This document shows, one piece after another, positions 50,494 through 58,307 of a DNA stretch of 64,000 nucleotides; the first letter of the stretch is position 1; every line of letters begins with the position of its first letter. The stretch is from contig NZ_MEEX01000003.1 in assembly GCF_001724605.1 (NCBI RefSeq), positions 124,001-188,000 on the forward strand, in the 5' to 3' direction. The translations under genes and the position numbers were made by a program. The notes beneath the pieces were generated by a model. The model had not been told where the DNA came from. It made no database searches and saw only the letters and a program-made list of their open reading frames with translations. The DNA is from Phenylobacterium sp. SCN 70-31 (GTDB lineage Bacteria > Pseudomonadota > Alphaproteobacteria > Caulobacterales > Caulobacteraceae).

Positions 50494-51638
50494 GCGAGGC
50501 TCCCGTCCAGTTCGATCCAGCCGGCGTCCGTGCGGCTGGCGGCCACCGCCTGCTCTACGAAGGCCATGCCGCGCACGCCGTCCTCGATACCGGGGACCAG
50601 TCCCGCATCGCCGCGCCCGGCGACGATGGCGTCGGCCAGGTCGCCATAGAGGTTTGCGAAGGCCTCGACGAACCCCTCAGGATGGCCCGTGGGAATCCGC
50701 GACCCGGCCCGCGCCGCCGCACCCAGATAGGACGACGCCGCATGCAGCACCTGGGTCGGCCCGTCCAGCCAGTCGACCGTCAGCTCGGTGTGCCGCTCGT
50801 GCGACCACGTTAGGCCGCCCCGCTCGCCATAGACCTTGATGTTCAGCCCGTTGCGCGCGCCGGCCGAGATCTGCGAGGCGATCAGCACGCCCCGCGCTCC
50901 GCCGCCGAACCGCAGCAGGATGTTGCAGTCGTCGTCCAGCATCCGGCCCGGCACCACCGCCGCCACGTCGGCGCAAAGCCGCCCCACCCGGTCGCCCGAG
51001 ACGAACTCCGCCAGGTTGAAGGCGTGCACCCCGATGTCGGCGATGCAGCCGCCCGCCCCCGCCTGCGCGGGGTCGGCGCGCCATTCGGCCTGCTTGCTGC
51101 CCTGCCGCTCGACCGGCTCGCTCAGCCAGCCCTGCGCGTACTCCACCACCACCTTGCGCACCGCGCCCAGGTCGCCGCGCCGCACGATCTCGCGCGCCTC
51201 GCGCACCATCGGATAGCCGGTGTAGACATAGGTCAGGCCGTAGAGGCGCCCCGACGCCGACACGACCCCCGCCAGCTCCCGCGCCTGGGCCAGCGTCAGC
51301 GTCGCCGGCTTGTCGCTCATCACGTGCAGCCCGCCCTTCAGCGCCGCCGCCGACTGGGCGAAGTGGACGTGGTTCGGCGTCGTGACCGCCAGAAGCTCGG
51401 CGCCGTCGGGGCGCCCCGCCTCGCCGGCGATCAGGGCGTCCACATCGGCATAGGCCCGCTCCGGCGCCACGCCCCAGTCGCGCGCCGCCTCGGCGTTACG
51501 GCCGGCGTCACGGCTGAACGCGCCCGCCACCAGTCGGATCTTGCCGTCCAGCTCGGCGGCCATGCGATGGACGGGGCCGATGAACGCTCCGGGCCCGCCG
51601 CCGGCCATGGCCAGCCTTATGGGCCCGCGTGCGCTCAA
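50490..51638 (-). CDS. Gfo/Idh/MocA-family oxidoreductase
   Basis: 382 residues: N-terminal Rossmann fold (IRLAMAGGGPGAFIGPVHRMAA), LLAVTTPNHVHFAQSAAALKGGLHVMSDKPAT with the usual catalytic lysine (DKP), and C-terminal GGCIADIGVHAFNLAEFVSG. It oxidises or reduces sugar hydroxyls with NAD(P). Start taken at TTG 51638, whose TTGA overlaps the stop of the upstream isomerase; a longer frame runs antisense-free through that gene and is rejected. In this cluster it could handle the free 3-keto-sugar. Confidence 0.88.
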   Translation of the reverse strand: MSARGPIRLAMAGGGPGAFIGPVHRMAAELDGKIRLVAGAFSRDAGRNAEAARDWGVAPERAYADVDALIAGEAGRPDGAELLAVTTPNHVHFAQSAAALKGGLHVMSDKPATLTLAQARELAGVVSASGRLYGLTYVYTGYPMVREAREIVRRGDLGAVRKVVVEYAQGWLSEPVERQGSKQAEWRADPAQAGAGGCIADIGVHAFNLAEFVSGDRVGRLCADVAAVVPGRMLDDDCNILLRFGGGARGVLIASQISAGARNGLNIKVYGERGGLTWSHERHTELTVDWLDGPTQVLHAASSYLGAAARAGSRIPTGHPEGFVEAFANLYGDLADAIVAGRGDAGLVPGIEDGVRGMAFVEQAVAASRTDAGWIELDGSLA

Positions 51639-52618
51639 GCCGTCACCCCGGCCAGGAAGTCGTGGTTGATCTTCGCCGCCTCGATCCGCGGCCGCTCGAA
51701 CGGCGGCTCCTGCTCGACGTAGAAGCCGCGCACCCCGGCCGCATACGCCGCCGGCAACAGCCGCTTCCAGTCCAGCTTGCCCGAGCCGATCTCGGTGGGC
51801 TGCATGCTGAGCGCGAAGTTGGGTTCGGTCCCGGCCTTCAGGTCCTTCACGTGCATCATGGTGAAGCGGCCCTTGTGCTTCTGCATCAGGGCGATGGGGT
51901 CCAGGCCCGCGGCGGCCACCCAGCCGACGTCGATCTCGAACGTCACGACGTCCGGGTCGGTCTCCTTCAGCAGGACCTCCATGCCGGTGGTCTCGCCCCC
52001 ACTGTTCCCACTGAGCGGCCGGAATTCGAAGTTGTGGTTGTGGTAGCCGATCCTGATCCCGGCCTTCTTCAGCACCGCGCCCTTCTCGTTCAGGAAGGCG
52101 GCGTTCATCTGCCAGTCGTGCAGGGTCAGCGCGCCGGTCACGCGCCGGTAGAAGTCGCCGATGCTCTCGCCCTCGGCCGGGCGGCCGGCCAGACGGTCGG
52201 GAATGCGTGGGCTGGGCATCACGGCGTTGACGGCCCCCACGGCGGCCAGGCCCTCGGCCAGCTTGTCCAGATCGCCGTCGAAGCCGCCGTCGGGACCCAG
52301 GGCGCGCGCCTGCACGTGGGCCGAAGCGCATTTCAGCCCCGCGCGGTCCAGCGCCGCGCGCATCTCCACGGGCTTGCGCCCCAGGAAACCGGCCAGCTCC
52401 ACGTTGCGGTAGCCCATGGCGGCGACCGCCGCGAGCGTGCCGTCCAGGTCCTTCGCCGCGTCCGGCCCCAGGGTGTAGAGCTGGATGCCGATCGGCAGGC
52501 CGACACGCTTGAAGAACGGCTGCGCCGCCGCGGCCGGACCGGTCATCGCCGCCCCCGCCAGCGCGGCGCCGGCCGCCAGGAATCCGCGGCGCGAGGGGTC
52601 AGACAGGCGTGTCCGCAT
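51635..52618 (-). CDS. Sugar phosphate isomerase/epimerase with Tat signal, copy 1
   Basis: 327 residues. Twin-arginine signal SRRGFLAAGAALAGAAM, then a TIM barrel: GIQLYTLGPDAAKDLDGTLAAVAAMGYRNVELAGF, YHNHNFEF, VTFEIDVGWVAAAGLDP and MMHVKDLK. It belongs to the same broad family as the gene at 49438-50493 but is predicted to be periplasmic, so the two should act on different sides of the membrane. In this setting a keto-glycoside eliminase or epimerase is plausible. Confidence 0.88.
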   Translation of the reverse strand: MRTRLSDPSRRGFLAAGAALAGAAMTGPAAAAQPFFKRVGLPIGIQLYTLGPDAAKDLDGTLAAVAAMGYRNVELAGFLGRKPVEMRAALDRAGLKCASAHVQARALGPDGGFDGDLDKLAEGLAAVGAVNAVMPSPRIPDRLAGRPAEGESIGDFYRRVTGALTLHDWQMNAAFLNEKGAVLKKAGIRIGYHNHNFEFRPLSGNSGGETTGMEVLLKETDPDVVTFEIDVGWVAAAGLDPIALMQKHKGRFTMMHVKDLKAGTEPNFALSMQPTEIGSGKLDWKRLLPAAYAAGVRGFYVEQEPPFERPRIEAAKINHDFLAGVTA

Positions 52619-52649
52619 GCGAGGTCTCCGGTGATCGGGAAAGGTCCGG

Positions 52650-53867
52650 TCATGGGGCGACCGGTCCGGTGGGGCCGCGCTCGGGCGGCCGGAAGAAGAA
52701 GGCCAGCAGGACGACGGCGGCCAGCGCCATGCCGGTCGGAACCAGGAACAGCGTGCGATAGTCCACCATGCCGGTGACGCCGTCGCGCAGGGTCCCCATC
52801 AACGCCGGGAACAGGAAGCTGGCCACTACGCTGCCGATCCCCAGGATCAGCAGGTTGAACAGGCCCTGGGCGCTGGTCCGCACGTCCTTGGGGAACACGG
52901 CGTCCACGAAGATGTACACCGTGGCGAAGAAGAAGGCGTAGCAGACGCCGTGCAGGAGCTGCACCGCGATGATGACCGGCATGCTGTCGGCGAAGAAGGC
53001 GAACACCGCGAACCGGGCGGCGTGGCCCAGGACGCCGACGATCATCGTCGCCTTCCATCCCAGCCGGACCAGCACGGCGCCCAGGACCAGCATGGTCAGG
53101 ATCTCGGCGAGCTGACCCAGGCTCAACACCACCATCGACAGGTTGCCCGCGATCCCCACCCGCTCGGTCAGGAAGGCGTCGGCCATCACGAAGTAGCCGT
53201 TGTGGATCACGGAATCGATGAAGGTCACCACGAACAGCACAGCCACGAACGGCGCGCCCAAGAGGCCCAGCGCGCGCCGCCAGGCCAGCTTGTCCAACCC
53301 CTCGGCGTCCTTGCGCGGCGGGGTGTGCGGCAGGGTAAGGCTGTAGGCCGCCAGCGCGAACGAGACGATCGCCGCCACCAGGAAGATCCAGCGCACCTGA
53401 TGCGCGTCGGCCTGGGCGCCCAGCAGGAAGACGAAGGGCCAGCTCACCAGCATCCAGCCGACCGTGCCGCCCATCCGCACCGCCCCGAACTGCCGGGCCG
53501 GGTCGCTCAGGTTGGCGAAGGCGATGGAGTTCGAGACCGACAGCGTCGGCACGTAAAGCAGGCTGTAGACGAGATAGGCCAGGAAGAACGGCCAGAAGGT
53601 GGTGGAGAACGCCACCGCCACCAGCGCCAGCCCGCCCAGCAGGTGGCTCACGGCCAGGAACTTCTCGGCGGCGAAGTTGCGGTCGGCGAACTGGTTCGAG
53701 AAGAAGATCCCCGCCAGCGCCGCCAGGCCCCAGCAGCTTCCCACCAGCGACTGCTGCCACGGCGCGAAGCCCAGCATGGTCATGTAGGGGAACAGCTTGG
53801 GCGCCCAGGCGCCCCAGACGGCGAGCTGGAGCACCATCATCAGGAACAGCCGCGCCTGGACCGTCAT
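52650..53867 (-). CDS. MFS transporter of the nucleoside:H+ symporter/sugar permease type
   Basis: 405 residues, 12 helices: RLFLMMVLQLAVWGAWAPKLFPYMTMLGF at the N-terminus, GTVGWMLVSWPFVFLLG, and VVIAVQLLHGVCYAFFFATVYIFVD. This matches the NupG/YegT-like nucleoside:H+ symporter family, members of which also move sugars. ATG 53867 with GGGGGAGG upstream. It is the first gene of the minus-strand catabolic operon, with a LacI operator about 77 bp upstream. Confidence 0.87.
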   Translation of the reverse strand: MTVQARLFLMMVLQLAVWGAWAPKLFPYMTMLGFAPWQQSLVGSCWGLAALAGIFFSNQFADRNFAAEKFLAVSHLLGGLALVAVAFSTTFWPFFLAYLVYSLLYVPTLSVSNSIAFANLSDPARQFGAVRMGGTVGWMLVSWPFVFLLGAQADAHQVRWIFLVAAIVSFALAAYSLTLPHTPPRKDAEGLDKLAWRRALGLLGAPFVAVLFVVTFIDSVIHNGYFVMADAFLTERVGIAGNLSMVVLSLGQLAEILTMLVLGAVLVRLGWKATMIVGVLGHAARFAVFAFFADSMPVIIAVQLLHGVCYAFFFATVYIFVDAVFPKDVRTSAQGLFNLLILGIGSVVASFLFPALMGTLRDGVTGMVDYRTLFLVPTGMALAAVVLLAFFFRPPERGPTGPVAP

Positions 53868-53943
53868 CTCGCCTCCCCCTGTTCCCTGCGGGCCGGTTCC
53901 CTGCGGGTCGGACGGCGCTCGTTCGGGCGGCGCCGCCTCGTCG

Positions 53944-53959
53944 ATGTAATCGATTGCAT
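53944..53959. promoter_or_regulatory. LacI-type operator, copy 2
   Basis: ATGTAATCGATTGCAT, the exact reverse complement of the operator at 48554-48569. It lies in the divergent region between the MFS operon (ATG 53867) and the LacI gene (ATG 54048), so both could be repressed from it. Confidence 0.8.
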
Positions 53960-54047
53960 GGGTAGCAGAGCCGATCCCGCACGGCAACGGCCGGGCAAGC
54001 GGTCACGCCGGTTGCATCCGCGCGGCGGCGTCGCCAGTGTCGCGGCG

Positions 54048-55055
54048 ATGGCGACGATTCAGGATGTGGCTCGCAGCGCGGGGGTTTCGACCGCGACGGT
54101 CTCGCGCGTGCTGAGCGCGCCCGGCCGCGTCGCCGAGGCCACGCGCGCGCGCGTCCTGGCGGCGGTGGACAGCCTGGGCTACTCGCCCAACGTCGCGGCC
54201 AAGATGCTGCGCACGCTGCGCACCCAGAAGATCCTGGTGACGGTGCCCGACATCTCGAACCCCTTCTTCTCGCAGGTGATCCGGGGCGTGGAAGAGGCCG
54301 CCAGCGCCGCCGGCTACTCCGTCCTGCTCGGCGACACCCGCCACGAGCCCGAGCGCGAGGACCAGTATGCGGCGATGCTGCGGCGGAAGGAGGCCGACGG
54401 CCTGATCTTCCTGGGTCACCGCCTTTCCGACACCCTGGCCGAGATGGCCGCGGCCCTCGGCCCGGGGGCGCCGATCGTCAACGGCTGCGAGTACAGCCCC
54501 GCCCTGGGGGTCTCGTCCGCGCACATCGACAACGAGAAGGCCGCGACCGAGGCCATGGCCCATCTCTACGCGCTGGGCCACCGGCGCGTGGGCGTGGTGA
54601 CCGGCCCGCTGGCCAGCCCGCTCAGCCGCGACCGCCTGGCCGGCGTGCGCGCCGCCGCCCGGACGGCCGGCGCCGTGGAGGGTCTCGCCGTCGCCACGGG
54701 AGACTTCTCGGTCGAGGCCGGAGCGGCCCTCGCCCGCGACCTGCTGTCGACCGCCGCGCCGCCCTCGGCCCTGTTCTGCTTCAGCGACGAGATGGCCATG
54801 GGCGCCCTGGCGGCCCTGCGCGGCCTGGGCCTCGCCTGCCCGCGGGACGTCTCGCTCGTGGGTTTCGACGACATCCGATTCGCCGCCTACCTGGACCCGC
54901 CGCTCACCACCGTCAGCCAGCCGATGGCCGAGATCGGACACGAGACGGTGCGCCTGCTGCTGGAAGTCCTGTCGGGCGAAGCCGGCGCAGCGCGCCATGT
55001 CACCCTGCCCCACCGCCTGGTGATCCGCGCCAGCACCGCCGCGCCGGTTGCCTGA
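54048..55055 (+). CDS. LacI-family repressor of the glycoside cluster
   Basis: 335 residues: helix-turn-helix TIQDVARSAGVSTATVSRVLS at residues 3-23, hinge helix region SPNVAAKMLRT, then the periplasmic-binding-protein-like effector domain (VPDISNPFFSQVIRGVEEAA, VVTGPLASPLSRDRLAGV, SLVGFDDIRFAAYLDPPLTTVSQP). ATG 54048 begins exactly at the DNA-binding domain. Two identical operators in the window suggest that it controls itself, the MFS-isomerase operon, the GMC operon and the DUF1080 gene. The inducer is probably a keto-sugar or glycoside. Confidence 0.94.
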   Translation: MATIQDVARSAGVSTATVSRVLSAPGRVAEATRARVLAAVDSLGYSPNVAAKMLRTLRTQKILVTVPDISNPFFSQVIRGVEEAASAAGYSVLLGDTRHEPEREDQYAAMLRRKEADGLIFLGHRLSDTLAEMAAALGPGAPIVNGCEYSPALGVSSAHIDNEKAATEAMAHLYALGHRRVGVVTGPLASPLSRDRLAGVRAAARTAGAVEGLAVATGDFSVEAGAALARDLLSTAAPPSALFCFSDEMAMGALAALRGLGLACPRDVSLVGFDDIRFAAYLDPPLTTVSQPMAEIGHETVRLLLEVLSGEAGAARHVTLPHRLVIRASTAAPVA

Positions 55056-55077
55056 CACCCCGGTGGGGGGTAGTCCG

Positions 55078-55096
55078 CCTCTCAACGAACGAGAGG
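55078..55096 (+). promoter_or_regulatory. Small hairpin that pairs the metY ribosome-binding site
   Basis: CCTCTC (55078-55083) pairs with GAGAGG (55091-55096) around the loop AACGAAC. The right arm is part of the AGAGGAG ribosome site of metY (ATG 55106). It could lower translation unless melted. It is too small to be a SAM riboswitch. Confidence 0.4.
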
Positions 55097-55105
55097 AGAC
55101 GCCTG

Positions 55106-56401
55106 ATGTCCGGCCCCGGCCTTCGCCCCGACACACTCGCCGTCCACGCCGGCTGGCGCGCGGACCCCACCACGGGCTCGGTGGCGGTGCCGATCCACCA
55201 GACCACATCCTACCAGTTCCAGGACACGCGGCACGCCGCGGCCCTCTTCGCCCTGGAGGAACTGGGCAACATCTACACCCGGATCATGAACCCCACGACC
55301 GACGTGCTGGAAAAGCGCATCGCCGCGCTCGAAGGCGGCGTCGGCGCCCTGGCGGTGGCCTCGGGCCAGGCGGCCTCGGCCTTCGCGATCCAGAACCTCG
55401 CCCGCGCCGGCGACAACGTGGTCAGCTCCACCGCGCTCTACGGCGGCACCTGGAACCTGTTCGCCAACACCCTGAAGGACCTGGGAATCGAGGTGCGCTT
55501 CGTCTCGCCCGACGATCCCGAGAACTTCCGCCGCGCCACCGACGACCGCACGCGCGCCTACTACGCCGAGACCCTGCCCAACCCCAAGCTGGACGTCTTC
55601 CCCATCGCCGAGGTCGCCGCCATCGGGCGTGAACTGGGCGTGCCGCTGATCATGGACAACACCGCCGCGCCCCTGCTGTGCCGGCCGCTGGACCACGGCG
55701 CGGCCATCGTCGTCTACTCGGCCACCAAGTACCTGGGCGGCCACGGCACCTCGATCGGCGGCCTGATCGTGGACGGCGGCAATTTCGACTGGGAGGCGCA
55801 CGCCGCCCGCCAGCCGCTGCTCAACACGCCCGACCCCTCGTACCACGGCGCGGTCTGGACCCAGGCGGTGAAGCCGCTGGGGCCCATCGCCTACATCCTG
55901 CGCGCCAGGGTCATCCTGCTGCGCGACCTCGGCGCGGCGCTCTCGCCCTTCAACGCCTTCCAGATCCTCCAGGGCATGGAGACCGTCCACCTGCGCATGG
56001 AGCGCCACTGCGCCAACGCCGCCCGCGTCGCCGACTATCTGGCGAGCCACAAGCGGGTGACACGGGTGATCTACCCGACCCAGGCCGGCGCCGAGGCCCG
56101 CGCCCGCGCCGACCGCTATCTCAAGGGCGGATACGGCGGCCTCGTCGGCTTCGAGCTGGACGGCGGCGTCGAGGCGGGCCGCCGTTTCATCGACGCTCTC
56201 CAGCTCTTCTACCATGTCGCCAACATCGGCGACGCGCGCAGCCTGGCCATCCACCCGGCCTCGACCACCCACTCCCAGCTCACCGAGGCCGAGCAGGTCG
56301 CCACCGGCGTCTCGCCGGGCTACGTGCGCCTCTCCATCGGAATCGAGCACATCGACGACATCCTGGCCGACCTGGAGTCGGCGCTGGACGCGGCGGCCTG
56401 A
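55106..56401 (+). CDS. metY: O-acetylhomoserine aminocarboxypropyltransferase (sulfhydrylase)
   Basis: 431 residues of the Cys/Met-metabolism PLP family: PDTLAVHAGWRADPTTGSVAVPIHQTTSYQF, YTRIMNPTTDVLEKRIAALEGG, the PLP lysine Lys208 in VVYSATKYLGGHGTSIGG, and NPKLDVFPIAEV. It makes homocysteine from O-acetylhomoserine and sulfide, or methionine from methanethiol. The NIYTRIMNPT form and the ~430-residue length separate MetY from the shorter MetB/MetC/MetZ. It follows lacI after 50 bp and converges on a kinase gene with 4 bp between stops. Confidence 0.93.
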   Translation: MSGPGLRPDTLAVHAGWRADPTTGSVAVPIHQTTSYQFQDTRHAAALFALEELGNIYTRIMNPTTDVLEKRIAALEGGVGALAVASGQAASAFAIQNLARAGDNVVSSTALYGGTWNLFANTLKDLGIEVRFVSPDDPENFRRATDDRTRAYYAETLPNPKLDVFPIAEVAAIGRELGVPLIMDNTAAPLLCRPLDHGAAIVVYSATKYLGGHGTSIGGLIVDGGNFDWEAHAARQPLLNTPDPSYHGAVWTQAVKPLGPIAYILRARVILLRDLGAALSPFNAFQILQGMETVHLRMERHCANAARVADYLASHKRVTRVIYPTQAGAEARARADRYLKGGYGGLVGFELDGGVEAGRRFIDALQLFYHVANIGDARSLAIHPASTTHSQLTEAEQVATGVSPGYVRLSIGIEHIDDILADLESALDAAA

Positions 56402-56405
56402 TCCC

Positions 56406-58211
56406 CTACGCGGCCTCCCGGGCGCGCAGCAGCTCGGTGTCGAGCAGCTGCACGTCCACGGGCTTGCGCACCCGTGGCCACTGCTCGTAGGCGGGATGGC
56501 TCTCGAGCTGCTCGTATCCCGTGCAGAAGACGAACGGCACCTGCTGCGCCCGCAGCCATTCGGCCAGCGGATAGACCAGGTCGCCGCTCAGGTTGACGTC
56601 CAGGACGGCGGCGTCGGGAAGCGGGCCGGCGGTCAGCAGGCGGTGCGCCTCCTCGATGCTGGCCGCGGGACCCAGGATGTCCCAACCGAGATTCGTGAGG
56701 TCCTGGGCGACGGCCATGGCCACCAGCGCCTCGTCCTCGACCACCAGCAGCCGCCCCCGGCGGGGTGACGCGCCCACGACGTCGTCGGCCGCCTCCGGAC
56801 TGACCGAGCCGGCGCCGGACAGTTCGCTGCGATGGGCCGCCTGCGGCAGGATCGCGGTCAGGCGCATGCCCGTGGCCGGCCACTGGATGTCCAGTTCGCC
56901 GGCGAGCTGGCGGGTCGCCACCTCGCGCACCAGGGTCGAGCCGAAGCCGGGCGAACCGGGCGCCGCCACCGGCGGGCCGCCCTGCTCCTCCCAGACGAGT
57001 CCGAGCGCGCCGTCCCGGCGGAGGGTCCAGGCCACGCGAACGCGTCCGCCCTCCACCGACAGGGCGCCGTACTTCACCGCGTTGGTGGCGAGTTCGTGCA
57101 CCAGGAGGCTGATCGGCTGCACCGCATTGGGGCGCAGGGCGACGCTGGGGCCCGTGATCTCCACATGGCCGTCGCGGCCGTAGCCGGCCATCTCGTCCAT
57201 GACGATCTGGGCGAGGTCGCCGCCCTGCCAGCGGTTCTGGGCCAGCAGCGAATGGGCGCGACCCAGCGCCGAGATCCGACCGCGCACCGCCGTGACGAAA
57301 GCCTCCTTGCTGGCGGCCCTTGTGAGCGAGATCACCGCCTGCACGACCGCCAGCGCGTTCTTCGCCCGGTGATCCACCTCGCGCGCCAGCAGGTCCCGGG
57401 CCTCCTCGTTCGCTCGCCGCTCGGTGATGTCGCGCAGGATCACCGTCCCCAGCGTCGCGCCGCCGACCTTCACCTGCGAGATCGAGGCCTCGACCGGAAA
57501 CTCCTCGCCGTTCGCCCTCAGCGCGCTGACGGCGCCCAGCGCGCCCATCCGGCGGTTGGTCATGCCGGCTTCCTTGAACCGGTCGATGTGCCGGCCGTGC
57601 CCCGCGCGGAACCGCTCGGGCACGAAGCGCTCGATGGGCGAGCCGATCGCATCCGACGCCGCCACGCCGAACATGCGTTCCGCCGCGGGATTGAACACCA
57701 GGATGTGCTGCCGCTCGTCCACGGTGATCAGGGCGTCCATCGCCGACTCGACGATGGCCTGCATGCGCCGCCGGCTTTCGAGCACGGCTTCCTCGGCGGC
57801 GCGACGCTCGGTGATGTCGCGCAGGATCACCGTGGCCAGGCGCTCGTCGCCGATCTGCGCCTGAGAGATCGAGGCCTCGATGGGAAACTCCTCGCCGCTG
57901 GCCCGAAGGCCGCTCACGGCGCCGAGGGATCCCATCTGCCGGTTGGTGTCGCCCGTTTCGATGAACCGCTGGATATGCTCGGCGTGCGCCGCATGGTGCC
58001 GCAGGGGGATGAACCGCGAGATGTGTTCGCCCAGGGCCTCGGACGACGGCAGGCCGAACATCCGCTCGGCGGCTGGATTGAACACCACCACCCGCTGCTG
58101 GTCGTTGACGGTGATGATCGCATCCATCGCCGAGGCAAGGATACCCTCCAGCCTCTGCATCGTCTCGAGCGCGCTTCGTTCCGACTGGAGCATATGGGAA
58201 TGGCCCGGCAT
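56406..58211 (-). CDS. PAS-PAS-HWE histidine kinase with C-terminal receiver domain
   Basis: 601 residues, no membrane helix. Two very similar PAS domains (~18-140 and ~150-268; SAMDAIITVNDQQRVVVFNPAAERMFG and SAMDALITVDERQHILVFNPAAERMFG) form a tandem duplication. An HWE phosphoacceptor (LLAREVDHRAKNALAVVQAVISLT) and HATPase (LVHELATNAVKYGALS) follow. The C-terminal receiver runs from ~490 (LLVVEDEALVAMAV, phosphoacceptor Asp in AVLDVNLSG, Lys in RKP). Such kinases may phosphorylate their own receiver or a PhyR-like regulator. Signal unknown; PAS domains could bind haem or flavin. Confidence 0.9.
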   Translation of the reverse strand: MPGHSHMLQSERSALETMQRLEGILASAMDAIITVNDQQRVVVFNPAAERMFGLPSSEALGEHISRFIPLRHHAAHAEHIQRFIETGDTNRQMGSLGAVSGLRASGEEFPIEASISQAQIGDERLATVILRDITERRAAEEAVLESRRRMQAIVESAMDALITVDERQHILVFNPAAERMFGVAASDAIGSPIERFVPERFRAGHGRHIDRFKEAGMTNRRMGALGAVSALRANGEEFPVEASISQVKVGGATLGTVILRDITERRANEEARDLLAREVDHRAKNALAVVQAVISLTRAASKEAFVTAVRGRISALGRAHSLLAQNRWQGGDLAQIVMDEMAGYGRDGHVEITGPSVALRPNAVQPISLLVHELATNAVKYGALSVEGGRVRVAWTLRRDGALGLVWEEQGGPPVAAPGSPGFGSTLVREVATRQLAGELDIQWPATGMRLTAILPQAAHRSELSGAGSVSPEAADDVVGASPRRGRLLVVEDEALVAMAVAQDLTNLGWDILGPAASIEEAHRLLTAGPLPDAAVLDVNLSGDLVYPLAEWLRAQQVPFVFCTGYEQLESHPAYEQWPRVRKPVDVQLLDTELLRAREAA

Positions 58212-58307
58212 TCATCCCCCCGGCTGAAGACCCGACGCCATTATGAGGCGCGTTACGGCCGCACCACAACCTTTCGATGTCGATCGCTTGCGGATCGCCC
58301 GCGCCGA

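Noticed and set aside
55056..55105. SAM riboswitch upstream of metY
   Set aside because: Only 50 bp separate lacI from metY and no SAM-II or SAM-I/IV core could be found; only a 6-bp hairpin over the ribosome site is present.
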